Below are positions 18,629 through 26,834 of a stretch of DNA of 64,000 bases, one piece after another. The stretch is taken from assembly GCF_001839655.2 (NCBI RefSeq), contig NZ_CP056087.1, positions 3,038,001-3,102,000 on the forward strand, read 5' to 3'. The stretch is from Pseudomonas argentinensis (GTDB taxonomy: Bacteria > Pseudomonadota > Gammaproteobacteria > Pseudomonadales > Pseudomonadaceae). Each line of letters begins with the position of its first letter. The stretch's first letter is position 1. The notes below the pieces were generated by a model. The model made no database searches, had not been told where the DNA came from, and worked only from the letters and a program-made list of their open reading frames with translations. A program made the position numbers and the translations under genes.

Positions 18629-19936
18629 GGTTCATCACGGATTGCCGGGAAAGACGCTCTTGATCTTCATGAAAAAGAATTCGCTATCCCGGTAACCGTA
18701 CGCCATCCGCTTGATCACCTTTATTCGATTGTTTATTCCTTCCAACTGACCGGTGTGCATCGGCCAGCGAACCCGGCTGATGATGCCCCGCCAGTAAGTC
18801 TTTAGTCGTTTGGCGAACTGGATCAGAGCCGGTAGTTCGCTTTCCTGGGCATGGCGCAGCCATTGCTTCCAGGCCGATCGCCAGGCCCAGGCAGTACTCG
18901 GCGTCCAGAGTGTTTTGAGTTCAGCCTTCATCAAATAGACCGTCATCAACGCTTGGTTGGCGGCCAGCAGGTCCTCCAGACGGACCTGTTGTTCCGGCGC
19001 TTTCAAGTTCTGCGGATTGCGCAGCAATAGCCATCGCGCCTGCTTGATGACCTTGCGGGCAGGCTTGTCGTGGCGCAACCGGTTAGCCTCGTCGACGCGG
19101 ACCCGATCAATCACCTCTCGGCCATATTTGGCCACCACATGGAAGAGGTCGTAGACCACTCTCGCGTTGAGAGAGTGCTGACGAACCTCCAGGTCAAAAG
19201 CAGTGTTCATGTCCATCGCCACCGCTTCGATTCGAGCACAACCCTCTGGCCCCAGTTCTTCGAAGAAAGGCCTGACTGCCGCTCGGCTGCGGCCTTCACC
19301 GATCCACAGCACTCGCCGGGTATCCGCATCCAGCACCACACTGGCGTAACGATGACCTTTGAAAAGGGCGAACTCGTCCATCACTAGGCGTCGCGGTTGC
19401 GCCTTTGGCAAAACGCTCAACGCCGCTTGCAAGGCTCGACGCTCCAGCAACCGAACGGTGTCCCAATGCAGCCCGAACATCTGAGCCACGTGTAGCGTGG
19501 GAAGGCGCTCGCAGGCTTGAATGACTGCCTCGGCTAAGCGGCGCGTCATGCGGGCATAGCGGTCCAGCCAACTGACAGCCTCCATGCGCTTGCCGCAGTC
19601 ACGACAGCCCACCCGCCTGAGCAACACGCTGAGGCGCACCGCACGGCCGAGAATCGGCAGATCGCGAATGGTTCGTTCGCAATACTCATGAGTGGTTGAA
19701 CAGGGCTTTTGGCAGCCGCCACAGGAAGGGAATCGGGTGGCGTGGGGAATCAGTTCGATCTGAAGCGCGTCGCCATCAGGCTTGATCGTGACGACAGAAA
19801 AGCCCTCCCAAAAAGGAAGGAAAGTATTAATATCGCGCATAAGAACGCCGGTTTGGTAGATGTGTTTGCTCGCACGAACATCATCAATCAAATCGGCGTT
19901 CTTGTTTCTGTGTTTCCCGGGATTCCGTGAAGAACC
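18629..19936 (-). mobile_element. Complete ISL3-family insertion sequence
   Basis: A 1308-base element bounded by 24-base imperfect inverted repeats. The left end starts GGTTCATCACGGATTGCCGG. The right end read inward starts GGTTCTTCACGGAATCCCGG; there are 3 mismatches in 24. It is flanked by perfect 8-bp duplications (ATAAAAAA) and holds one uninterrupted transposase gene, so it looks recent and potentially active. The insertion point is the distal T-tract of the acnB terminator, in the convergent gap between ampC and acnB; no gene is disrupted. Confidence 0.95.
18635..19840 (-). CDS. ISL3-family transposase
   Basis: A 401-residue transposase from the ATG at 19840 (MRDINTFLPFWEG); a 17-residue upstream extension is possible. 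The N-terminal zinc-binding region has CxxC pairs (SCGGCQKPC and VGCRDCGKRM). A helix-turn-helix follows near HVAQMFGLHWDTVR, then the DDE-type catalytic core: VMDEFALFKGHRYASVVLD, the AVAMDMNTAFDLEV aspartate, and the late glutamate in HTGQLEGINNRIKVIKRMAYGYRD. These are standard ISL3 landmarks. The stop lies within the left inverted repeat, as in compact ISL3 elements. Confidence 0.93.
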   Translation of the reverse strand: MRDINTFLPFWEGFSVVTIKPDGDALQIELIPHATRFPSCGGCQKPCSTTHEYCERTIRDLPILGRAVRLSVLLRRVGCRDCGKRMEAVSWLDRYARMTRRLAEAVIQACERLPTLHVAQMFGLHWDTVRLLERRALQAALSVLPKAQPRRLVMDEFALFKGHRYASVVLDADTRRVLWIGEGRSRAAVRPFFEELGPEGCARIEAVAMDMNTAFDLEVRQHSLNARVVYDLFHVVAKYGREVIDRVRVDEANRLRHDKPARKVIKQARWLLLRNPQNLKAPEQQVRLEDLLAANQALMTVYLMKAELKTLWTPSTAWAWRSAWKQWLRHAQESELPALIQFAKRLKTYWRGIISRVRWPMHTGQLEGINNRIKVIKRMAYGYRDSEFFFMKIKSVFPGNP

Positions 19937-19944
19937 ATAAAAAA
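19937..19944. repeat. Target-site duplication, right copy (ATAAAAAA)
   Basis: Exact copy of 18621-18628, directly abutting the right IS end. On the minus strand it is the TTTTTTAT tract of the acnB terminator, so the duplication left the terminator's T-run intact. Confidence 0.9.
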
Positions 19945-19964
19945 GCCCCGCGCTGGGCGGGGCT
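19939..19964 (-). terminator. Rho-independent terminator of acnB
   Basis: On the minus strand AGCCCCGCC, loop, GCGGGGCT then TTTTTTAT follows the acnB stop by about 20 bases. The stem is 8 bp and GC-rich. The neighbouring IS inserted just past the hairpin. Confidence 0.85.
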
Positions 19965-19985
19965 CTTTCTGACGCGGGTGAAGCC

Positions 19986-22595
19986 TTACGCTTGAACGAC
20001 CGGGATGTTCGCGTTGGCCGCGGCCTCGCGGAACTCGGCGATCTGGTCGAAGCTCAGGTAGCGGTAAACGTCGGCAGCCATGCTGTCGATGTTCTTCGCG
20101 TACTCCATGTACTCCTCGACGGTCGGCAGCTTGCCGATGATCGATGCGACAGCGGCCAGTTCGGCCGATGCCAGGTACACGTTGGCACCATCGCCCAGAC
20201 GGTTCGGGAAGTTGCGCGTCGAGGTAGACACCACGGTGGAGTTCGCCGCCACACGTGCCTGGTTACCCATGCACAGCGAGCAACCCGGCATTTCCATGCG
20301 TGCACCGGCCTTGCCGTAGATACCGTAGTAGCCTTCTTCGGTCAGCTGGTGAGCGTCCATCTTGGTCGGTGGCGACAGCCACAGACGGGTCGGGATGGAA
20401 CCCTTGACCTTGTCGAGCAGCTTGCCGGCAGCGCGGAAGTGGCCGATGTTGGTCATGCACGAACCGATGAACACTTCATCGATCTTCTCGCCCTGAACGC
20501 TCGACAGCAGGCGTGCGTCGTCCGGGTCGTTCGGCGCGCAGAGTACAGGCTCCTTGACGTCGGCCAGGTCGATTTCGATGATCTCGGCGTACTCGGCGTC
20601 GGCGTCGGCGGACAGCAGTTCCGGCTTGGCCAGCCAGGCTTCCATGGCCTGAGCGCGACGCTCCATGGTGCGGGCATCGCCGTAGCCTTCGCTGATCATC
20701 CAGCGCAGCAGGGTGATGTTCGACTTCAGGTACTCGGCGATGGCCTTTTCCGGCAGCTTGATGGTGCAGCCGGCAGCGGAGCGCTCGGCCGAGGCGTCGG
20801 ACAGCTCGAATGCCTGCTCGACGGTCAACTCGTCAAGGCCTTCGATCTCCAGGATGCGGCCGGAGAAGATGTTCTTCTTGCCTTTCTTCTCGACGGTCAG
20901 CAGGCCCTTCTGGATGGCGTAGTAGGGGATGGCGTGGACCAGGTCACGCAGGGTGATGCCCGGTTGCAGCTTGCCCTTGAAACGCACCAGAACGGATTCC
21001 GGCATGTCCAGCGGCATCACGCCGGTGGCGGCGGCGAAGGCCACCAGGCCGGAGCCGGCCGGGAAGCTGATGCCGATCGGGAAGCGGGTGTGCGAGTCGC
21101 CGCCGGTGCCGACGGTGTCGGGCAGCAGCATGCGGTTCAGCCAGCTGTGGATGATGCCGTCGCCAGGACGCAGGGACACGCCGCCACGGGTGCGGATGAA
21201 ATCCGGCAGGGTGTGGTGGGTGGTGACGTCGATCGGCTTCGGATAGGCCGCTGTGTGGCAGAACGACTGCATGACCAGGTCAGCGGAGAAGCCAAGGCAG
21301 GCCAGGTCCTTGAGCTCGTCGCGGGTCATCGGGCCGGTGGTGTCCTGGGAACCGACGGTGGTCATCTTCGGTTCGCAGTAAGTGCCTGGGCGAACGCCTT
21401 TGCCTTCCGGCAGGCCGCAGGCCTTGCCGACCATCTTCTGGGCCAGGGTGTAGCCCTTGCCGGTGTCGACCGGGGCTTCCGGCAGTTTGAACAGGTCGGT
21501 TGGGCCCAGGCCCAGCTCGGCGCGGGCCTTGTCGGTCAGGCCGCGGCCGACGATCAGCGGGATACGGCCGCCCGCGCGGACTTCGTCGAGCAGCACCGGG
21601 GTCTTCAGTTCGAAGGTGGTGATGACCTCGTCGGTGCCGTGCTTGCAGACCTTGCCCGCATGGGGATAGACGTCGATCACGTCGCCCATCTCGATATTCG
21701 ACACGTCGAACTCGATCGGCAGGGCGCCGGCATCTTCCATGGTGTTATAGAAGATCGGGGCGATCTTGGAGCCGAAGCAGAAGCCGCCAGCGCGCTTGTT
21801 CGGCACGTACGGAATGTCGTCACCGAAGAACCACAGCACCGAGTTGGTGGCGGATTTACGCGAGGAACCGGTACCGACCACGTCACCGACGTAGGCAACC
21901 GGGAAGCCCTTGGCGCGTACTTCTTCGATCTGCTTCAGCGGGCCGATGGAGCCTGGCTGCTCGGGAACGATGCCATCGCGGGCCATTTTCAGCATGGCCA
22001 GGGCGTGCAGCGGAATGTCCGGGCGCGACCAGGCGTCCGGGGCAGGCGAAAGGTCGTCGGTGTTGGTTTCGCCGGGCACCTTGAAAACGGTCAGGCTGTA
22101 CTTCTCGGCGATCGCCGGGCGCTTGGTGAACCACTCACCGGCGGCCCAGGACTCCAGAACGGCCTTGGCATTGGCGTTACCCGCCTTGGCTTTCTCGGCG
22201 ACGTCGTGGAAGGCGTCGAACATCAGCAGGGTGTGCTTGAGCTGTTCGGCAGCTACGGTGCCCAGCTCGGCGCTATCGAGCAGCTCGACCAGGGTGGCGA
22301 TGTTGTAGCCGCCCTGCATGGTGCCGAGCAGTTCGGTGGCGCGCTTCTTGTCGAGCAGCGGGGAGGTGGCTTCACCCTTGGCGACGGCGGACAGGAAGCC
22401 GGCCTTCACGTAGGCCGCTTCGTCGACGCCTGGCGGCACGCGATTGGTGATCAGATCGAGGAGGAATTCTTCTTCGCCGGCCGGCGGGTTCTTCAGCAGG
22501 TCGACGAGACCGGCCGTTTGTTCGGCGTTTAGCGGCTGGGGCACGATACCCTGGGCGGCACGCTCTGCTACGTGTTTGCGGTAGGCTTCAAGCAC
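19986..22595 (-). CDS. acnB: Aconitate hydratase B
   Basis: An 869-residue iron-sulfur enzyme interconverting citrate and isocitrate in the TCA cycle, also acting on 2-methylcitrate-derived substrates. The start is the GTG at 22595 ([16 protein letters not shown]), giving the canonical AcnB N-terminus and length, with a GAGGGT site upstream; a longer in-frame ATG reading adds 22 residues of non-family sequence. The N-terminal HEAT-like domain, the swivel domain ([19 protein letters not shown]) and the cluster ligands (Cys in [11 protein letters not shown], and the pair in GCSLCMGNQ) are all present. The opposite strand carries a long open frame that is only a shadow. Confidence 0.97.
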   Translation of the reverse strand: MLEAYRKHVAERAAQGIVPQPLNAEQTAGLVDLLKNPPAGEEEFLLDLITNRVPPGVDEAAYVKAGFLSAVAKGEATSPLLDKKRATELLGTMQGGYNIATLVELLDSAELGTVAAEQLKHTLLMFDAFHDVAEKAKAGNANAKAVLESWAAGEWFTKRPAIAEKYSLTVFKVPGETNTDDLSPAPDAWSRPDIPLHALAMLKMARDGIVPEQPGSIGPLKQIEEVRAKGFPVAYVGDVVGTGSSRKSATNSVLWFFGDDIPYVPNKRAGGFCFGSKIAPIFYNTMEDAGALPIEFDVSNIEMGDVIDVYPHAGKVCKHGTDEVITTFELKTPVLLDEVRAGGRIPLIVGRGLTDKARAELGLGPTDLFKLPEAPVDTGKGYTLAQKMVGKACGLPEGKGVRPGTYCEPKMTTVGSQDTTGPMTRDELKDLACLGFSADLVMQSFCHTAAYPKPIDVTTHHTLPDFIRTRGGVSLRPGDGIIHSWLNRMLLPDTVGTGGDSHTRFPIGISFPAGSGLVAFAAATGVMPLDMPESVLVRFKGKLQPGITLRDLVHAIPYYAIQKGLLTVEKKGKKNIFSGRILEIEGLDELTVEQAFELSDASAERSAAGCTIKLPEKAIAEYLKSNITLLRWMISEGYGDARTMERRAQAMEAWLAKPELLSADADAEYAEIIEIDLADVKEPVLCAPNDPDDARLLSSVQGEKIDEVFIGSCMTNIGHFRAAGKLLDKVKGSIPTRLWLSPPTKMDAHQLTEEGYYGIYGKAGARMEMPGCSLCMGNQARVAANSTVVSTSTRNFPNRLGDGANVYLASAELAAVASIIGKLPTVEEYMEYAKNIDSMAADVYRYLSFDQIAEFREAAANANIPVVQA

Positions 22596-22991
22596 AGTTA
22601 TTACCCTCATCAGTGGTCCCAAATGGGAAGTCCGGGACGCATGCAGGAAAGCATCAAACACATCCGTTGCGCAGCCTCATGGGCTGAGCACGATGGTTTC
22701 GATGCTTCCATCCGGAAGCTGCTTTCAAAGTTTTACGCCTGCAGAGCGGGGCTGATGAGGGGCTGGCATGGCCTGAGGGTGACCACGCCAACATCGCGCT
22801 GCAGGATCGACTGTGCTCGTGACGCTTTGAAAACAGCTTCCAACGGACATTGGCGCCTTTGGCAAGGCGCGCTGATTCTAGCGGAATCTTCGCGCGAAGT
22901 TAAGTGAAAGACCCATCGACCTCTGGGGTGATCCCCATTAGACAAAGGGCTAAGATGCACCCCTTCATTGTCCGGTTTATCGATTCAACGC
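22596..22991. other. Divergent intergenic region acnB / DUF1289
   Basis: About 395 bases between the divergent acnB and DUF1289 genes. It should hold both promoters. Bases near 22614-22640 contain a short dyad TCCCAAATGGGA. I see no gene, RNA or clear repeat in it. Confidence 0.5.
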
Positions 22992-23468
22992 ATGCCCAAT
23001 CAACGTATCAAGACACCTTGCATAGGTCTGTGCTCCACGGTATTCGGGGATACCGTATGCCGTGGTTGCAAGCGCTTTCACCATGAGGTGATCAACTGGA
23101 ACGGCTACAGCGACGAGGAAAAGCAGTCGGTGTGGCTGCGCCTGGAAATGTTGCTGGTGCAGGTGATGACCGCCAAGCTGGAAGTGTTCGATGAGGCGCT
23201 GCTGCTCAAACAGCTGCAGCAGCGGCAGATTCGCTTCGTTGCGCAGCAGTCGGCCTATTGCTGGGCCTATCAGTTGCTGGCCCGCGGTGCCCGGGTGATC
23301 ACCCAGCTGGAAGCCTACGGCATCGTATTGCTGCCCGAATTTCGCGATTGGGAGTTGCCGGAGCTGCGCGACGCCATCGACCGCGAGTTCTTTCTGCTCT
23401 CCGAAGCGCATTTCGAACGCTATATCGCGCCGCGCTTCCTCAAGGAAGGCATGGAGCTGCGCGTCTGA
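22992..23468 (+). CDS. DUF1289 domain protein
   Basis: A 158-residue protein starting at the ATG at 22992 (MPNQRIKTPCIGLC). The first 45 residues are a DUF1289 module: CIGLC, then CRGCKRFHHEVINWNGYSDEEK, four cysteines likely to bind a metal ion, probably zinc or an Fe-S centre. The remaining 110 residues are helical and resemble no family I can name. Such proteins are common in proteobacteria but have no firm function. It is monocistronic and ends before a bidirectional terminator shared with ppnP. Confidence 0.85.
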   Translation: MPNQRIKTPCIGLCSTVFGDTVCRGCKRFHHEVINWNGYSDEEKQSVWLRLEMLLVQVMTAKLEVFDEALLLKQLQQRQIRFVAQQSAYCWAYQLLARGARVITQLEAYGIVLLPEFRDWELPELRDAIDREFFLLSEAHFERYIAPRFLKEGMELRV

Positions 23469-23490
23469 TTCGCACGCGCGGTTCTTGAAT

Positions 23491-23522
23491 GCAAAAAGCC
23501 CGGCACCTGGCCGGGCTTTTTC
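23491..23522. terminator. Bidirectional rho-independent terminator
   Basis: AAAAAGCCCGGC-ACCTG-GCCGGGCTTTTT: an 8-10 bp stem with an A-run on the left and a T-run on the right. It lies between the convergent DUF1289 gene and ppnP and can serve both. Confidence 0.9.
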
Positions 23523-23537
23523 TTGCCGCGAGACCTG

Positions 23538-23819
23538 TCAGCGGTATTCGCACAGGTAGGCGGTGTCCTGTTCGACCTTGAGCTGGAACTTGCTGTCGGC
23601 CGGCACGGTGAAGCGGCTGCCGGCCGTGAAGGTTTCCCAATTGTCGCTGCCCGGCAGCTTGACGGTCAGGGCACCTGCGATCACGTGCATGATCTCCAGC
23701 TGGCCGGTGCCGAATTCGTATTCGCCTGCCGCCATCACGCCAATCGTGGCCGGGCCTTCTGCCATGCCGAACGCGATGGATTTGACGGTACCGTCGAAAT
23801 ACTCGTTGACCTTGAACAT
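23538..23819 (-). CDS. ppnP: Pyrimidine/purine nucleoside phosphorylase (DUF1255 cupin)
   Basis: A 93-residue single-cupin protein; start at 23819 ([17 protein letters not shown]), the canonical N-terminus. Family motifs are [37 protein letters not shown] and [13 protein letters not shown]. PpnP (YaiE) catalyses phosphorolysis of several nucleosides to base and ribose-1-phosphate. Length is identical to the family norm. The following exonuclease gene on the same strand is upstream by about 60 bases, so the two may be cotranscribed. Confidence 0.95.
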   Translation of the reverse strand: MFKVNEYFDGTVKSIAFGMAEGPATIGVMAAGEYEFGTGQLEIMHVIAGALTVKLPGSDNWETFTAGSRFTVPADSKFQLKVEQDTAYLCEYR

Positions 23820-23880
23820 GTGCATCCTCGTGAGCGGCAGAATAGGTGGCTGGCAAGTATGCCCAAGGCATCTGGTGGCG

Positions 23881-24444
23881 TCACGTGTTGCGCGTGCCGC
23901 TTCGCTCGACCATGACCAAGGGCAGCAGGCGGGCGGTATTGCGTGCATCGTTCAGTGCGCGGTGCTGCTGGCCGCTGAAGCTGATGCCCGCCAGCTGCAG
24001 TGCGGCATTCAGGCCAACCGGACGGGGCAGTTGCCGCTCCTCGGTGAAGCGGCGCTTGAGATTGAGGTGGGGTAGCGTCTGCAAATGGCTGGTGAGTTCA
24101 TGGCGCTGCCAGTCCTGCTCCAGCTGCTGGCGATCGTAATCGCCCCAGCTGCACCAGCCCTGCAGGCGCGGGTGATAGGGCTCCAGCCAACGCTCGAATT
24201 GCGGCCACAGCACCGGCAGCGTGGCGGCTTGATCCACTTCCGACTGGCTGATATGGGTCAACTGTCGGCAGAAGCGGGTCAGCATAGGGCGGCGCAATGG
24301 CCTTACGAAACGTTGGAAATGGTCGATCTCATGGCCGCCGGCATCGACCAGGCTGGCGCCGATTTCGATGATCTCCATGTGTTCCACCGGCCAGCCACCT
24401 TCTTCGGTGGTGGCTTCCAGGTCGATGACCAGCCAATACCCCAT
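23881..24444 (-). CDS. DEDDh-family 3'-5' exonuclease
   Basis: A 187-residue protein from the ATG at 24444 ([13 protein letters not shown]). DEDDh exonuclease motifs are Exo I DLEAT, Exo II in [15 protein letters not shown], and Exo [16 protein letters not shown] with the catalytic histidine. The arrangement and length match the ERI-1/KapD-like group of RNase T-type exonucleases rather than DnaQ. It probably trims RNA or DNA 3' ends; the substrate cannot be told. It lies directly upstream of ppnP on the same strand. Confidence 0.88.
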   Translation of the reverse strand: MGYWLVIDLEATTEEGGWPVEHMEIIEIGASLVDAGGHEIDHFQRFVRPLRRPMLTRFCRQLTHISQSEVDQAATLPVLWPQFERWLEPYHPRLQGWCSWGDYDRQQLEQDWQRHELTSHLQTLPHLNLKRRFTEERQLPRPVGLNAALQLAGISFSGQQHRALNDARNTARLLPLVMVERSGTRNT

Positions 24445-24620
24445 TGCCGCTCCTTTTGCTGCCGTCATGCCAGGGTCGCTCAGGGCTCAGACCGACGAGT
24501 GGTGCGATTCGTGCCATATATGAAATGCCATCATGGCCATTGTGTCTTTGCGGCGCTGGCTATACTTGCGCACGGAAGACCGTGGTTCTCTATTTCCCGC
24601 GTGAAAGGTGAGTGTGCTTC

Positions 24621-26834
24621 ATGGATGACTCTGTGGTGTTTTCAGATGACGAGACGATTGGTGAAAGCACCCACCAGGCGTGGCGCATCCTGACCGTTGA
24701 TGACGACCCTGACTTCCAGCGCGCAACCGCCTTTGCGATCGGCGAGATGGACATCCTCGGCCGGCGCGTCGAGATCCAGCAGGCTTTCAGCAACCGCGAG
24801 GCCGCCATGCTGCTGGCCGAGCAGCAGGATTTCGCCCTGGTGTTGCTCGATGTGGTGATGGAGACCGAAGACGCCGGGCTGCGTTTGGTCAAGACCCTGC
24901 GCGAGGTCATCGGCAACGCCGAGATCCGCATCGTCCTGCTCACCGGCGAGCCCGGCATGGCACCGGTGCAGAGCGTGATGCGCGACTACGACATCAACGA
25001 CTACTGGTCCAAGAGCGAACTGAGCGCCGAGCGCCTGCGCACGGTGCTCACCGCCGGGCTGCGCAGCTACTCCCAGCTCAAGGCCACTGCCCGGGCACGC
25101 CGCGGCCTGCAGATGATCGTCGAGTCCAGCAATGCGCTGTTCTGTTCGAAGAACACCCGTGAGCTGTCGGCCAAGATTCTTTCCGAGATCGCCTCGCTGC
25201 TCGATCTCCAGGCCGAGGGCATCGTCTGTGTGAAGGCCCATGATGCCGGGCCCGGCGAGCTGCCTGACGCCTATGTGATCAGTGCCAGCGGCCGCTTCTA
25301 CGGTTCCATCGACGGCAACCTCAATGGCCTGGGCGATGACGCGGTGGCCAGTGCGCTGCGCTGCTGCCTGCAAAAGCAGGCCACCCTGCGTTTCGACGAT
25401 TGCACGGTGCTGTTCTTTCCGCGTTTCCAGGCGGGTGCGGACTACGCCTGCTACGTGGCCACCGAGCGTACGCTGGACGATACCGAGCTGGAGCTGCTCG
25501 AGGTGTTCAGTGCCAGCATCAGCCGAGGGCTCTACAACGTGGCGCTGTTCAGCCGCCTGGAGGAGATGGCCTACCAGGACGACCTGCTGAAGATTCCCAA
25601 CCGCAATGCGTTGATCCGCATGCTCGACATGACCCTGAGCAGCCCCAACAAGAATGATCGGGTGCTGGTGCTGCTCGACATCGACAACTTCTCGGGTGCC
25701 AACACCGCTTTCGGGACCGGCTATGGAGACTTCATCCTCGGGCTGGTGGCCAACCGCCTGCGCGATGCCTTCGATGGCAATGTACTGATCGCGCGGATCC
25801 GCGATGATCTGTTCGCCGTGCTGGGCCCCGAGGATCAGGTGCGCGCCGAGGACATCGTGGCCTTGTTCCGTCGTCCCAACCGGCCCTACGAGCTGGGCCA
25901 GGTGCACAGCCTGAGCAGTGTCACCCTGTATCTGCGCGATTTCGAAGACAGCGCCAGCGTGGCGCTGCAGGACGCAAGGCTGACCCTCAAACAGGCCAAG
26001 CAGCTGGGCCATGACCAGCACGTGGTGCACGACCGCCGGCTGCAGAGCGCCCATGCCGAGTCGTTTCGCCTGTTGCTGGCGCTGCGTGATGCGGTGGCCA
26101 GCGACCTGATCAGCATCGAGCTGCAACCCCAGATCGATCTGCGCAGCGGCGTGGTCACCGGGGTCGAGGCCCTGGCACGCTGGTACCAGGCTGACGGCAA
26201 GGCAGTCCCGCCGCTGCAGTTCATTCCGCTGGCCGAGGCCACCGGCTACATCCTGCCCCTAGGCGATCTGCTCATGCGCCTGGCGTTGCAGGCAGCGCGG
26301 CGCCTGGCCGAAGGGGGTTACCGCGACATCCGCGTGGCGATCAACGTGTCGGCCACCCAACTGCTGCAGCGCGACTTCATCGAGCGATTCACCCTGCACC
26401 TGGAGGCGGCCGGCGTAAATGCTGACCAGGTCGAGCTGGAAATCACCGAGTCGGTGGCCATGCGTTCGTTCGAGCAGGTCTGCGAGCAGCTGCTGGCGCT
26501 GCGCGCGATGGGCGTCAAGGTGGCCATCGACGACTTCGGGACCGGTTTCTCGTCTCTCAACTACCTGCGCCAGCTGCCGGCCGACCGCTTGAAGATCGAC
26601 CGTAGTTTCGTCGAGGAGCTGCGTGCGCAGGACGATGGTCAGGCAATCGCCGAAGCGATCATCCAGATCGCACGCCGTGTCGGCATGACGGTGATCGCCG
26701 AGGGCGTGGAGAACCAGCAGCAGGCCGAGTGGTTGAAACAGCATGATTGCCTGGAGGCCCAGGGCTATCTGTATGCCAGGCCAATGCCACTGGAGCGCCT
26801 GCTGACCTGGCTGGGCGAGCGTTCGCCGCGGTGA
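24621..26834 (+). CDS. REC-DUF3369-GGDEF-EAL response regulator, probable c-di-GMP phosphodiesterase
   Basis: About 737 residues from MDDSVV; an ATG 9 bases earlier is also possible. The receiver domain (about 20-140) has the acidic pair VDDD, phospho-acceptor Asp77 in LLLDVVM, Thr108 in LLTGEPG and Lys131 in WSKSEL. A DUF3369 sensor (about 150-300) follows. The GGDEF domain is degenerate: the signature reads RIRDDLF, so cyclase activity is unlikely. The EAL domain keeps EALARW, LEITES, IDDFGTGFSSL, KIDRSFV and AEGVE, so it should hydrolyse c-di-GMP. Its stop overlaps the start of the sensor kinase gene, which is probably its partner. Confidence 0.92.
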   Translation: MDDSVVFSDDETIGESTHQAWRILTVDDDPDFQRATAFAIGEMDILGRRVEIQQAFSNREAAMLLAEQQDFALVLLDVVMETEDAGLRLVKTLREVIGNAEIRIVLLTGEPGMAPVQSVMRDYDINDYWSKSELSAERLRTVLTAGLRSYSQLKATARARRGLQMIVESSNALFCSKNTRELSAKILSEIASLLDLQAEGIVCVKAHDAGPGELPDAYVISASGRFYGSIDGNLNGLGDDAVASALRCCLQKQATLRFDDCTVLFFPRFQAGADYACYVATERTLDDTELELLEVFSASISRGLYNVALFSRLEEMAYQDDLLKIPNRNALIRMLDMTLSSPNKNDRVLVLLDIDNFSGANTAFGTGYGDFILGLVANRLRDAFDGNVLIARIRDDLFAVLGPEDQVRAEDIVALFRRPNRPYELGQVHSLSSVTLYLRDFEDSASVALQDARLTLKQAKQLGHDQHVVHDRRLQSAHAESFRLLLALRDAVASDLISIELQPQIDLRSGVVTGVEALARWYQADGKAVPPLQFIPLAEATGYILPLGDLLMRLALQAARRLAEGGYRDIRVAINVSATQLLQRDFIERFTLHLEAAGVNADQVELEITESVAMRSFEQVCEQLLALRAMGVKVAIDDFGTGFSSLNYLRQLPADRLKIDRSFVEELRAQDDGQAIAEAIIQIARRVGMTVIAEGVENQQQAEWLKQHDCLEAQGYLYARPMPLERLLTWLGERSPR

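Noticed and set aside
19992..22532. An 846-codon open frame antisense to acnB
   Set aside because: High-GC third-position bias keeps the opposite strand of acnB open. The translation has no domain features and acnB is certain.
22614..22640. TCCCAAATGGGA dyad near acnB, resembling the GTCCC-N6-GGGAC sites
   Set aside because: Spacing differs (shorter centre), there is no sigma-54 element near, and acnB is not expected to be in this regulon.
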